This document shows, piece by piece, positions 45,219 through 53,726 of a DNA stretch of 64,000 nt (the stretch's first letter is position 1; each line of letters opens with the position of its first letter). Below the pieces are notes generated by a model. The model ran no database searches and was not told where the DNA came from. It was given only the letters and a program-made list of their open reading frames with translations. The stretch comes from Ruminococcus sp. (GTDB taxonomy: Bacteria; Bacillota; Clostridia; Oscillospirales; Ruminococcaceae). The translations under genes and the position numbers were made by a program. The stretch covers positions 1-64,000 of the forward strand of contig SVNW01000010.1 of the NCBI GenBank assembly GCA_015066745.1, read 5' to 3'.

Positions 45219-45324
45219 TAGTATTGACTTCGGTTTCAGATTTTAAGACAGCCGATAAACTAAGACAAGAGCCAGTAAGGTATTTTTCATAAATGCCTGA
45301 AATAATACAATAATGCGGATAAAA

Positions 45325-45365
45325 AAACATTCCCTTTCCTTAGATGGATCGGGAATGTTTTTTTC
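45325..45365. terminator. Bidirectional terminator between NUDIX and lipoprotein genes
   Basis: AAAAACATTCCC pairs with GGGAATGTTTTTTT around a 16-nt loop, with A-rich and T-rich flanks for both converging genes. Confidence 0.85.
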
Positions 45366-45983
45366 TTATGATGTTGTTACTGATGTTTCTGAAACCGTAA
45401 CAGCTGTTGTGGCTTCAGTTACTGCACTGCTTGTGACGGTTGAAGGATCGATTCCGCTTACAGGAGAATTATCAAGAAATTCACACGGAATATAGTAGTC
45501 ATTTTCTATACGATAATAATCGGTACTTGTTCTTGCGATGACATGAAGAGCTATTCCTGCATCAAATACAAGCTTAGCTTTGGCATCGCTTAACGCAAAT
45601 TCATATCCGATACAACGTGTGTTTGCGTACATAGTCTTGTCAAGGTTTACTTCAGTCCAGGCTACATACGGAATTGCAGCTTCTGTTACATTATAATCAG
45701 GATCGCCAAGCTGTGCGACAAGGCTTTGTTCTACAGCATCATAATCAGGAAGTGATACAGTAGTTCCTGATGTATCAGATGTGGTTTCTTCTGTAGTGAC
45801 TGAAACAGTGGTTGTTTTCTTTGGTGTAGTTGTAGTTGTTACTGTTGTAGATGGTGTAGTGGTAGTAAGTGCTGTTGTAGTTGTCATTTCAACTGTTGTA
45901 GTAGTGGTTTTTGCTGTATCACTGCATGAAATAAATGTAACAGTAAGTATAAATGCCATCAGCGATGATATTATATGTTTCAT
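45366..45983 (-). CDS. Small Thr-rich lipoprotein of unknown function
   Basis: This 205-residue protein has a lipoprotein signal peptide: MKHIISSLMAFILTVTFISC, with C20 as the lipidated cysteine. A Thr-rich spacer (residues ~25-70) resembles the stalks seen elsewhere in this genome. A small domain of about 100 residues follows (VEQSLVAQLGDPDYNVTEAAIPYV, GYEFALSDAKAKLVFDAGIAL), then another Thr/Val-rich tail. I do not recognise the domain. The gene begins 15 bp after metH on the same strand and may be cotranscribed with it, though a functional link is not evident. Confidence 0.75.
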   Translation of the reverse strand: MKHIISSLMAFILTVTFISCSDTAKTTTTTVEMTTTTALTTTTPSTTVTTTTTPKKTTTVSVTTEETTSDTSGTTVSLPDYDAVEQSLVAQLGDPDYNVTEAAIPYVAWTEVNLDKTMYANTRCIGYEFALSDAKAKLVFDAGIALHVIARTSTDYYRIENDYYIPCEFLDNSPVSGIDPSTVTSSAVTEATTAVTVSETSVTTS

Positions 45984-45998
45984 ATCAGATTCACCGCC

Positions 45999-48365
45999 TT
46001 AACCGAGAACTTTTTTTGCTATATCAACGCTTTCTTTTGCGTCTTTTGCGTAAAAATCAGCACCTATCTGCATTGCATAATCGGGTGTGAGAACGGCACC
46101 GCCTACCATTACCTTGCAGTCAAGTCCGTTTTCACGTATAAGTTTTATAGTGTTTTCCATTGATACAAGAGTTGTTGTCATAAGTGCTGAGAGTCCTACG
46201 AGTTTTACATCATGCTTGATGATTGCATCAACAACAGCCTGATATTCAACATCTTTTCCGAGGTCTATAACAGTGTATCCGTAATTTTCAAGAAGAACTT
46301 TTACTATGTTCTTTCCGATGTCGTGTACATCACCTTTTACAGTAGCCAGAACTATTTTTCCTTTGCTTATTGATTTTTCACCGTTTGATGCCATTGCTTT
46401 TTTTATCTGTTCAAAAGATGCCTGTGAGGATTCGGCGGACAGTATAAGCTGAGGAAGGAAAGTTGTTCCTGCCTCAAATGATTTTCCGGCTTTATCGAGT
46501 GCAGGGATTATCATTTCATTTATTATTGTCATCGGATCTGTATTTTGGAGAAGTTCTGCAGTAATTTTTGAGGCTTCATTTTTAAGACCTTTTTCTATTG
46601 CTTCTTCAAGTGTAAGAGTTGAAGTGGCATTTGTTGATTTTGCAGGTTCATTTTGCTTGTTTCCGTAAGCGGAAATATATTCAGCAGAGTTTTTGTCAAT
46701 ATTTGAAAGAAGTTTAAAAGCTCTTACTGCACCTGTCATAGACGCAATATTTGGATTTATTATAGGAAGTGTCAGACCGTAAGAGAGAGCCATAGTGAGA
46801 AATGTGTGGTTTATAAGTTCTCTGTCAGGCAGACCAAAGGAAATATTTGATACACCAAGAACTGTATTTACGCCGAGTTCTTCACGTACACGCTTTACAG
46901 CTTTGAGTGTTTCCATAACTGCTTCCTGCTCTGCAGATGCAGTGAGTGTAAGACAGTCTATGTATATATCTGATTTGTTCATTCCTGCGTTTACTGCATG
47001 ATCTATTATTTTCTTTGCGATCTTAAATCTGTCATCGGCTTTTTTGGGTATTCCGTTTTTGTCAAGTGTCAGACCTACTACGGCTGCACCGTATTTTTTT
47101 ACTATCGGAATGATTGTTTCAAGTGATGAGTCTTCTCCGTTTACCGAGTTTACAATTGCTTTTCCGTTGTATACACGCAGAGCGGATTCTATTACTTCGG
47201 GAATAGTAGAGTCTATCTGCAGTGGAACATCTGTAATAGACTGTATGGCTTTGACAGCACTTATCATCATTTCTTTTTCGTCAATATTCGGGAGTCCTAC
47301 GTTTACGTCGAGTATATCAGCTCCTGCTCCTGTCTGTTCGAGAGCCTGTGACAGTATATAATCGATATCATGTGCCATAAGTGCTTCTTTAAAACGTTTC
47401 TTTCCTGTAGGATTTATACGTTCACCGATTATACGTGGTTCTGTTATAAAAGTTGCCTTTACAGGAGTACATACTGCAGAGATTTCTGTTTTTTCAGGAA
47501 GTGTGAAATCAGATGAAAGTGTAAGATTATCTTTCATTATTTTTATAAACGCAGGAGTTGTTCCGCAACAGCCACCAAGTATGGAGGCACCGGCATTTAC
47601 TATCTGCTTCATATATGAGAGAAAATCTTCGGGTGTGATTTCATATTTATTTGTTACAGGGTCAGGAAGTCCTGCGTTTGGCTTGACTATAAGAGGGAGT
47701 GAGGTATGCTTTCTCAGTTCTTCAACCAGAGGAAGAAGTTCACGAGGACCAAGAGAACAGTTTATTCCTATGGCATCAACTCCGAGTCCTTCAAGAGTCA
47801 TTGCCATTGACGGAATACAGCACCCTGTAAATGTACGCATATTTTCTTCAAAAGTCATAGTACAGAATACAGGCAGATCAGAGTTTTCCTTTGCTGCGAG
47901 TACACCGGCTTTTAGTTCGTAGAGATCTGTCATGGTTTCAAATACTATCAGGTCAGCGTCATCTCTTCCGGCGATTATCTGTTCTTTGAAGATATCATAT
48001 GCTTCTTCAAATTTTAAAGAACCTGTTGGTTCAAGTAACTGACCTATAGGTCCGATATCAAGTGCTACAAGTGCATTTGTGCCTTCAGTGGCTTTTTTGG
48101 CGTTTTTTATAGCTGCCTTGATTATTTCGGAGACGCTTTTGTCAGTATGTGACATTTTAAAACGGTTTGCTCCGAATGAGTTTGTATACACTATGTCTGA
48201 ACCGGCATCTATATATCTGCGGTGGATAGATGTGATAAGTTCCGGATTTGTGAAGTTGAGCATTTCGGGGATACCACCGAGTTCGAGACCGTTTTCCTGA
48301 AGTTGTGTTCCCATACCGCCGTCAAGGAACAGCATATGATTTTTTATATATGATTTAATATCCAC
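45999..48365 (-). CDS. metH: Cobalamin-dependent methionine synthase, three-domain core (MetH without activation domain)
   Basis: This enzyme transfers a methyl group from 5-methyltetrahydrofolate via cobalamin to homocysteine. The likely start is the GTG at 48365 (VDIKSYIKNHMLFLDGGMGTQ), overlapping the upstream stop; the ORF track extends too far. The protein has 788 residues. Domains: homocysteine-binding (LDGGMGTQLQENG, zinc ligands in GINCSLGP and GGCCGTTP), pterin-binding (ERINPTGKKRFKEAL, ILDVNVGLP), helical cap, and cobalamin-binding (GDVHDIGKNIVKVLL with the His that ligates cobalt, then GLSALMTTT). The C-terminal AdoMet-binding reactivation domain of E. coli MetH is missing. It is encoded by the preceding gene. 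Confidence 0.95.
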   Translation of the reverse strand: MDIKSYIKNHMLFLDGGMGTQLQENGLELGGIPEMLNFTNPELITSIHRRYIDAGSDIVYTNSFGANRFKMSHTDKSVSEIIKAAIKNAKKATEGTNALVALDIGPIGQLLEPTGSLKFEEAYDIFKEQIIAGRDDADLIVFETMTDLYELKAGVLAAKENSDLPVFCTMTFEENMRTFTGCCIPSMAMTLEGLGVDAIGINCSLGPRELLPLVEELRKHTSLPLIVKPNAGLPDPVTNKYEITPEDFLSYMKQIVNAGASILGGCCGTTPAFIKIMKDNLTLSSDFTLPEKTEISAVCTPVKATFITEPRIIGERINPTGKKRFKEALMAHDIDYILSQALEQTGAGADILDVNVGLPNIDEKEMMISAVKAIQSITDVPLQIDSTIPEVIESALRVYNGKAIVNSVNGEDSSLETIIPIVKKYGAAVVGLTLDKNGIPKKADDRFKIAKKIIDHAVNAGMNKSDIYIDCLTLTASAEQEAVMETLKAVKRVREELGVNTVLGVSNISFGLPDRELINHTFLTMALSYGLTLPIINPNIASMTGAVRAFKLLSNIDKNSAEYISAYGNKQNEPAKSTNATSTLTLEEAIEKGLKNEASKITAELLQNTDPMTIINEMIIPALDKAGKSFEAGTTFLPQLILSAESSQASFEQIKKAMASNGEKSISKGKIVLATVKGDVHDIGKNIVKVLLENYGYTVIDLGKDVEYQAVVDAIIKHDVKLVGLSALMTTTLVSMENTIKLIRENGLDCKVMVGGAVLTPDYAMQIGADFYAKDAKESVDIAKKVLG

Positions 48366-49029
48366 AAGTATTACCAGCCTTTCTGTATTCGCAGGTTTGA
48401 TTATTTTTACAGCAACAGCAGCCACGTTTTTTCTGAGGAAGCTGATGCTTTGACAGTCCGACTATTGCTGTTACTGTTTTCATCGGATTCATTATATTTT
48501 CGTTGTTTATCGTAACACCTATTCTTTTTTGTGCGTCAAGGATATTTAAAAAGTTTTTCTGTATAGTGAGCGGAAAATCTCCGTATCCGGGACTGAAGCG
48601 TGAAGTCTGGAAGTAGTCGGGGAGCTTTTGATATATTTCTTCACACACCTTGTCACACACCTGCTCTATAGCTGCATTTGCAACAGCATCAAGTATCAGA
48701 GCTTTGGTTTTGTCTGTTACCTGTGTGATTTTTATAAGTCTGTCAGTTTCATGAGTAAGTGTCACACATATCATGAGGAGTTTTTCGCATTTGTCAAGGT
48801 GTTCTCTTATGTCATTTCCGCTTAGTATTATGTTTGTACCGCCGGGTTTTATTGTTTTGTCAGAAAGTATTTCTTTGTCAAAAATTTTATAAGTGAAAGC
48901 AGGAGTTATTTTCCTAAGCAGGATCTGTTCACATTCGTCTATCATATTCATAATGATTTCATCGGGTGTATGATTTCCGTATCTTAAATATCTGATGATT
49001 TCATTTTTATTTACAGGTTCAAGTTTCAA
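48355..49029 (-). CDS. Stand-alone methionine synthase activation domain protein
   Basis: This 224-residue cytoplasmic protein matches the MetH reactivation domain by RFSPGYGDFPLTIQKNFLNIL and by the INNENIMNPMKTVTAIVGLS segment that follows. It probably supplies AdoMet-dependent reductive methylation of cobalamin for the three-domain MetH encoded just downstream, with an 11-bp overlap. The tail has a Cys-rich cluster (RGCCCCKNNQTCEYRKAGNTCGY) that could bind metal. The start at 49029 has a ribosome-binding site resembling AAGGAG. Split MetH systems are known in Clostridia and Thermotogae. Confidence 0.9.
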   Translation of the reverse strand: MKLEPVNKNEIIRYLRYGNHTPDEIIMNMIDECEQILLRKITPAFTYKIFDKEILSDKTIKPGGTNIILSGNDIREHLDKCEKLLMICVTLTHETDRLIKITQVTDKTKALILDAVANAAIEQVCDKVCEEIYQKLPDYFQTSRFSPGYGDFPLTIQKNFLNILDAQKRIGVTINNENIMNPMKTVTAIVGLSKHQLPQKKRGCCCCKNNQTCEYRKAGNTCGY

Positions 49030-49046
49030 GTGAAAATTTCTCCTTT

Positions 49047-50186
49047 TTAATCTATTGACCAGTCAATAGGTACTATGTTGTTACTTGCAAGAAACTCGTT
49101 TGTTTTTGAAAAATGTTTACAGCCGAAAAATCCGTTATGTGCAGAGAGTGGGCTTGGGTGAGCAGCTGTAAGGATAAGGTGTCGTTTGTTTGTTATCAGA
49201 TTTGCTTTTGCTTTGGCATTTGCACCCCATAGGATAAATACAACAGGAGTTTCACGTTCGTTTAAAAGAGAGATTATTTTATCGGTAAACTGTTCCCAGC
49301 CTATATTTTTATGACTGTTAGGAGTGGCTTCTCTTACGGAAAGTACTGCGTTGAGAAGCAGAACGCCTGACTTTGCCCAGCTTGTGAGTTCACCATGTTT
49401 TCCGCTGTTGTCTATTCCGAGGTCGCTTTGTATTTCTTTAAAAATGTTTTTGAGTGACGGAGGTGGCATAACTCCTTTCTTTACAGAAAAAGAAAGACCG
49501 TGTGCTTGACCTGCACCGTGATATGGATCCTGACCTATTATTACCGCTTTTACATCAGAGTATGATGTATATTTGAGTGCATTGAAAAGGTCGTACATAT
49601 CGGGATAGATAGTTTGTGTTTTGTACTCTTTTATAAGTATTTTTCTAAGATTTGTATAATAATCTTTTTTGAATTCGTCAGCGAGCAGGTTATCCCACTC
49701 ATTTCCAAGGTTCACCATATTTCCTCCAAAGTGTTTTTGAATTTTACGTATATTTTTAAAAAATGCGGTAAGGAGACCGGCACATTCTTCTGCCATTATA
49801 CCCGGAAATATTTCGGGTCTGTGGTTATACGGCAAAGAAAACATATTCTGAACAGACATTACAGAACCTGCTTTTGTATCGTCAGCACCATATATGACAC
49901 GTTCTATACGGGAATTTATAATAGCACCGCAACACATAGGGCACGGTTCGAGCGTGACATACAGGTCGCAACCGGGAAGACGCCAGCCACCGAGATTTTT
50001 ACAGGCATCATTTATAGCCATTACTTCTGCATGGGCAAGGGCATTTTTATCTGTTTCACGTCTGTTGTAGCCTCTGCCGACAATTTCACCCGTAACTCTT
50101 CTTACAACAACAGCGCCAACAGGTATTTCGCCGATTGATGCAGCGTATTGTGCGAGTTTTATTGCCTCTTTCATATATTTGTGCAT
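49047..50186 (-). CDS. In-frame fusion of tRNA adenosine deaminase (TadA) and uracil-DNA glycosylase (Ung)
   Basis: One ORF joins two enzymes. Residues ~1-160 are TadA, which makes inosine at tRNA wobble position 34: HAEVMAI with zinc His52 and catalytic Glu54, and EPCPMCCGA with zinc Cys82/Cys85. The rest is family-1 Ung, which removes uracil from DNA: IIGQDPYHGAGQAHGLSFSV and AAHPSPLSAH. No stop separates them. An internal GGAGGAA sits just before ATG at 49718, which alone would give a normal 223-residue Ung. So Ung may be made both as a fusion and separately, or the TadA stop codon has been lost. I prefer the start ATG at 50186 (MHKYMKEAI); the ORF track begins at an upstream TTG (50210). 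The gene is 17 bp upstream of the MetH activation gene. Confidence 0.88.
   Translation of the reverse strand: MHKYMKEAIKLAQYAASIGEIPVGAVVVRRVTGEIVGRGYNRRETDKNALAHAEVMAINDACKNLGGWRLPGCDLYVTLEPCPMCCGAIINSRIERVIYGADDTKAGSVMSVQNMFSLPYNHRPEIFPGIMAEECAGLLTAFFKNIRKIQKHFGGNMVNLGNEWDNLLADEFKKDYYTNLRKILIKEYKTQTIYPDMYDLFNALKYTSYSDVKAVIIGQDPYHGAGQAHGLSFSVKKGVMPPPSLKNIFKEIQSDLGIDNSGKHGELTSWAKSGVLLLNAVLSVREATPNSHKNIGWEQFTDKIISLLNERETPVVFILWGANAKAKANLITNKRHLILTAAHPSPLSAHNGFFGCKHFSKTNEFLASNNIVPIDWSID
49718..49727 (-). promoter_or_regulatory. Internal ribosome-binding site and ATG for separate Ung translation
   Basis: On the minus strand, TTTGGAGGAAATATGGTG places a full GGAGG 5 nt before an in-frame ATG (49718), exactly at the TadA-Ung boundary. 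Confidence 0.65.
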
Positions 50187-50287
50187 AATTTTTTTATTAT
50201 CCTTCCACAAAAAAAGTTAATATCTTTCATTGTAGCATAAAAATATTATATAATTGTGAACGAAACAGCATGGTGATGATTTTATAT

Positions 50288-50332
50288 AAATAAAAAATCA
50301 GTATTTCTGCATATGAAACAGAAATACTGATT
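50288..50332 (-). terminator. Terminator of the flavodiiron-rubredoxin operon
   Basis: AAATCAGTATTTCTG pairs perfectly with CAGAAATACTGATTT around a 9-nt loop, with T-rich sequence following on the minus strand. Confidence 0.9.
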
Positions 50333-50347
50333 TAAGTTATACTTCAA

Positions 50348-50503
50348 TTACTCCTGCGAGAACTGATCTTTGCCTACAGAGCAGAGAGGACATTCAAAGT
50401 CTTCAGGGAGATCTTCAAACTTTGTTCCGGGTGCTATTCCGTTTTCAGGATCGCCGAGTTCCTCATCATATACCCAACCACATACATCGCATACATACTT
50501 CAT
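50348..50503 (-). CDS. Rubredoxin
   Basis: This 51-residue electron carrier is too short for the ORF track. It reads MKYVCDVCGWVYDEE at the start and FECPLCSVGKDQF near the end. The two CxxC pairs (C5/C8 and C38/C41) bind one iron. Family length is 50-55 residues. It lies 36 bp after the flavodiiron gene on the same strand, with a GGTGG-type site upstream and a strong terminator after it. It probably feeds electrons to the flavodiiron protein or other peroxide and oxygen scavengers. Confidence 0.95.
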   Translation of the reverse strand: MKYVCDVCGWVYDEELGDPENGIAPGTKFEDLPEDFECPLCSVGKDQFSQE

Positions 50504-50539
50504 AATAAATTTCCACCTTTCGATTTTTAAAAAATTTTT

Positions 50540-52330
50540 TTAGTTTATTGGTTCAAAATCAGCTGCACCGTGCTTGCAAAGAGGACAGATGAAATCTTCC
50601 GGGAGCTCTTCGCCTTCATGGATATAGCCGCATATTTTGCAGACATAGCCTTTTTTGCCGTCTGTTTCAGGCTTTGGCTTGACATTTTCATGATAGTATG
50701 AATATGTCATTGTTTCCTTTTCTGATATTACACGGGCTTCGGTAATACTGCATATGAACATTCCGTGAGTATCAAGGTCGATATACTGTTCAACTTTCAG
50801 TGACATAAATGAATTTATATATTTTGGTAAGAACACTAGACCGTTATCGCTGTACAGCTTGTCTGTTCCTTCAAATTTGTCAACATTTCTTCCGCTTACA
50901 AATCCGAAACGTTCAAATACTTTGAAAGGAGCATCTGTTGACAGGCAGTTTATATTCATAATGCCTGATTGCTTGATCACATGGTGAGAATAGTTCTGTT
51001 TGTTTATGGTAACAGCTATTCTGTCAGGGCTGTTTGTAACCTGTGTAACAGTATTTACTATAAGTCCGTTGTCACGTTTTCCATCGTTTGATGTAACTAC
51101 ATAAAGACCATAACCTATATTGAAAAGTGCTGTCATATCATTTTTATTTGCAGTTTCGTCCTGCATTGCAAGATAGTCCTGGCAGAGTTCATCGGAAAGT
51201 GCCTCGATCTGAGCCATGCTGTCTTCATTAAGAGCGGATTTTATCTGGACTGTTGTATCGGCAAATGTTATATTTTTGCTCTTTGCAAACATTTCTTTCA
51301 TTACCTTTGCGGCAAGAGGGGCCCAGCTTCCGTTTTCGATAAACGCAATTTTTCTGTTCTGATAATTTCTTTCGGTGAGATGTTCTATAAATGTTCTCAT
51401 AAACGGGAAGATATCAGCATTATAGGTTGTAGTTGCAAGTACAAGTCTTCCGTATCTGAAAGCGTCTTCTACAGCTTCTGCCATATCGCAACGTGCAAGG
51501 TCGTTTACTACTACTTTCGGGCATCCTTTTTCTCTGAGTTTTTCAGCGAGGAGATTTACAGCTTTCTTTGTATTTCCGTAAACTGATGTATATGCTATTA
51601 CTATGCCTTCGCTTTCAACATCATAAGATGACCATATGTTGTAAAGGTTGAGATAGTATCCGAGATTTTCAGTAAGTATCGGTCCGTGAAGAGGGCAGAT
51701 TTTTTCGATGTCAAGAGTTGAAGCTTTTTTGAGAAGTGCCTGTACCTGTGAACCGTATTTTCCTACTATTCCGATGTAGTATCTTCTTGCTTCGCAAGCC
51801 CAGTCCTGTTCAACGTCAAGAGCACCGAATTTTCCGAATCCGTCTGCAGAGAAGAGAACTTTGTCAAGGCTGTCATATGTTACTATTACTTCAGGCCAGT
51901 GTACCATCGGTGCAGTTACAAATGTGAGTGTGTGCTGACCGAGGTTCAATGTATCATTTTCGCCAACTACTATTCTTCTGTCAGCATAATCATTGTTAAA
52001 GAAGTTTTTCATCATTGTAAATGCTTTGGCAGAAGAAACAACTACAGCCTGTGGATATGTTCTGAGGAAAATATCTATATTTGCAGAATGGTCAGGTTCC
52101 ATGTGCTGAACTATGAGATAGTCGGGAGTTCTTGAACCTATAGCATTCTGGAGATTGTCGAGCCATTCATGAGTGAAGTTTGCATCTACTGTATCCATAA
52201 CGGCTATTTTCTCGTCAAGTATTACATATGAGTTGTAAGCCATTCCGTCAGGAACGATGTACTGTCCTTCAAATAAATCAACATTGTGGTCATTTACGCC
52301 TATATATTTTATTGTTTCTGTAATGTTCAT
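50540..52330 (-). CDS. Four-module flavodiiron protein (diiron-flavodoxin-flavin reductase-rubredoxin)
   Basis: This 596-residue cytoplasmic O2/NO reductase has its electron chain built in. Residues ~1-245 form the metallo-beta-lactamase-like diiron domain with the HxExDH signature (VQHMEPDHSANID). Residues ~250-395 are a flavodoxin (VIAYTSVYGNTKKAVNLL). Residues ~400-550 are a flavin reductase-like domain (NIGYGLYVVTSNDGK, VSGRNVDKFEG). The C-terminal ~45 are a rubredoxin (YVCKICGYIHEG, FICPLCKHGAADF). This order is known from Clostridia and lets NAD(P)H-derived electrons reach the diiron site within one chain. A TATAAT-like box lies at 52366-52371 on the minus strand. The Crp/Fnr-like palindrome sits about 41 bp upstream of the predicted start point. 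Confidence 0.95.
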   Translation of the reverse strand: MNITETIKYIGVNDHNVDLFEGQYIVPDGMAYNSYVILDEKIAVMDTVDANFTHEWLDNLQNAIGSRTPDYLIVQHMEPDHSANIDIFLRTYPQAVVVSSAKAFTMMKNFFNNDYADRRIVVGENDTLNLGQHTLTFVTAPMVHWPEVIVTYDSLDKVLFSADGFGKFGALDVEQDWACEARRYYIGIVGKYGSQVQALLKKASTLDIEKICPLHGPILTENLGYYLNLYNIWSSYDVESEGIVIAYTSVYGNTKKAVNLLAEKLREKGCPKVVVNDLARCDMAEAVEDAFRYGRLVLATTTYNADIFPFMRTFIEHLTERNYQNRKIAFIENGSWAPLAAKVMKEMFAKSKNITFADTTVQIKSALNEDSMAQIEALSDELCQDYLAMQDETANKNDMTALFNIGYGLYVVTSNDGKRDNGLIVNTVTQVTNSPDRIAVTINKQNYSHHVIKQSGIMNINCLSTDAPFKVFERFGFVSGRNVDKFEGTDKLYSDNGLVFLPKYINSFMSLKVEQYIDLDTHGMFICSITEARVISEKETMTYSYYHENVKPKPETDGKKGYVCKICGYIHEGEELPEDFICPLCKHGAADFEPIN

Positions 52331-52392
52331 ATCAAGTAGGTCCTTTCAAAATTGATTGTGTTTTTATTATACATGAAAATAATTTTTTTGTC

Positions 52393-52407
52393 TGTGACAA
52401 AATCACA
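52393..52407. promoter_or_regulatory. Crp/Fnr-type palindrome between flavodiiron and regulator genes
   Basis: TGTGACAAAATCACA has TGTGA and TCACA half-sites with a 5-bp spacer. Its centre is about -41 relative to the predicted flavodiiron start, a class II activator position. It also lies upstream of the regulator's own promoter (TTGACG at 52416 and TATCAT at 52439). Confidence 0.7.
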
Positions 52408-52485
52408 TAAAGCTATTGACGTTAAAAATTTGTTATGATATCATTAAAATTACCCTGAGTATTAAAAAAAAGGAGATTTTAAAAA

Positions 52486-53160
52486 ATGAAGGATATTGAA
52501 TTAAATGATATGTATAAAGATGTTTTTCCGTTCTGGGACGGTCTTTCAGAAGAAGACAGAGCATATATATGTTCAACAACGCAGTATCTTCGGTATGACA
52601 AATCCAAAAACATTCATAACGGTAACAAATGTACCGGTGCTTTTGTAGTTAAATCAGGTTGCCTGAGAGTATATATAATGTCTGATGATGGCAGGGAAGT
52701 GACGTTATATAGATTATACAGCGGAGATATGTGTATGTTGTCAGCATCATGTGTAATTCAGGCGATAACTTTTGATGTATTTGTAGATGCTGAAGAAAAC
52801 ACTGAATGTCTGCTTATAAATGCCTCTGTCTATAATAGTATCTGCGAAAAATACACTGATATGAAAATATACACATTAGAACTTGCTGTAAGTCGTTTTT
52901 CAGATGTAATGTGGTCAGTTCAGGAGTTGCTTTTTAAGAGCCTTGACAAGCGTCTTGCTTCATTTTTATGGGACGAAACAAGGCGTTCAGGAAGTGACAC
53001 GCTGAAAATGACACATGAGCAGATCGCAAAATATATGAATTCGGCACGAGAAGTTGTATCAAGAATGCTTAAATATTTTGCTTCTGAAAAGATTGTTGAG
53101 CTTTCAAGAGGAGGGCTTAAAATTATTGACAGTGAAAAACTGAGGGAATTAGCCTTCTAA
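52486..53160 (+). CDS. Crp/Fnr-family transcriptional regulator
   Basis: This 224-residue protein has an N-terminal cyclic-nucleotide-binding-like beta barrel (GAFVVKSGCLRVYIMSDDGREVTLYRLYSGDMCMLSASC). A dimer helix and a winged helix-turn-helix follow (MTHEQIAKYMNSAREVVSRMLKYFASEKIVELSRGGLKII). Several cysteines in the sensor (CSTTQ, KCTG, GDMCMLSASC) are of interest for redox or metal sensing, but the classic Fnr N-terminal Fe-S cluster pattern is absent. It is divergent from the flavodiiron operon and convergent with thioredoxin, with a 12-bp overlap. The palindromes at 52393 and 53727 are its likely targets, so it probably controls O2/NO or thiol stress genes. Confidence 0.9.
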   Translation: MKDIELNDMYKDVFPFWDGLSEEDRAYICSTTQYLRYDKSKNIHNGNKCTGAFVVKSGCLRVYIMSDDGREVTLYRLYSGDMCMLSASCVIQAITFDVFVDAEENTECLLINASVYNSICEKYTDMKIYTLELAVSRFSDVMWSVQELLFKSLDKRLASFLWDETRRSGSDTLKMTHEQIAKYMNSAREVVSRMLKYFASEKIVELSRGGLKIIDSEKLRELAF

Positions 53161-53457
53161 CATTGAAAGAATTGCACTTTTCGGATAAGCACCGATAAGC
53201 TGGTTTATGATCCTGCCGTTTTTTAAAGCTACCAGTGTCGGAATACTTGAAATATTAAAACTGTCTCTAAGTTCCGGTTCTTCATCGACATTTATCTTTC
53301 CGACAACAAACTGCGGATTTTCATTTGCTATTTCATCAACTATCGGTGAAACCATACGGCAAGGACCGCACCATGTTGCCCAGAAGTCGAGAAGTACCGG
53401 CTTTTCGCTGTTTATAACAATTTCTTCAAAGTTTTCTTTTGTGATTTTTATTGACAT
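53149..53457 (-). CDS. Thioredoxin
   Basis: This 102-residue cytoplasmic protein has the active site FWATWCGPCRM (C30, C33) and the cis-proline segment SSIPTLVALKNG. The length is normal for the family. It is the second gene after the FTR-like gene (15 bp gap), so the two probably share a transcript. Its end overlaps the convergent Crp/Fnr gene by 12 bp. A role in reducing disulfides, with electrons from the FTR-like partner, is consistent with the pairing. Confidence 0.96.
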   Translation of the reverse strand: MSIKITKENFEEIVINSEKPVLLDFWATWCGPCRMVSPIVDEIANENPQFVVGKINVDEEPELRDSFNISSIPTLVALKNGRIINQLIGAYPKSAILSMLEG

Positions 53458-53472
53458 AATGATAATTCCTTT

Positions 53473-53673
53473 CTAGTCTTTGGTTTTATAATAAAGCATA
53501 CAATGACAGTACCCCTCAAAATCAGGGTCAGCCATCTGTTCTCTGAATTCCTTGCAGATGCATTTGTTTTCTTCGGTTTTTTCAATACGACACGGGCAGT
53601 AGCCATCTCTGGCTTTCAGCCCTTCTTTTATGCTTGCAACGAGTTCTGCATTTTCGTTTAGGTGTATTGCCAA
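53473..53673 (-). CDS. Ferredoxin-thioredoxin reductase catalytic-subunit-like protein
   Basis: This 66-residue protein has the FTR catalytic pattern: GYCPCR, then CICKEFREQ, then GYCHCMLY. These are six cysteines in CPC, CxC and CHC pairs that ligate a [4Fe-4S] cluster and form the redox-active disulfide. The ORF track uses GTG at 53682, but AAAGGA lies only one base before it. The TTG at 53673 has normal spacing, so either is possible. Together with thioredoxin this gives a ferredoxin-dependent thiol reduction pathway, as known for FTR-like proteins in anaerobes. A Crp/Fnr-like palindrome lies upstream. Confidence 0.88.
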   Translation of the reverse strand: MAIHLNENAELVASIKEGLKARDGYCPCRIEKTEENKCICKEFREQMADPDFEGYCHCMLYYKTKD

Positions 53674-53726
53674 TTGTACCACGTCCTTTCTGATTATTAT
53701 TATAAATCATACCAGCGGAATTATTC

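Noticed and set aside
48365-50210. Cobalamin or SAM riboswitch for metH
   Set aside because: The gene overlaps its upstream neighbour, and the operon leaves no leader long enough. No conserved riboswitch core was recognised.
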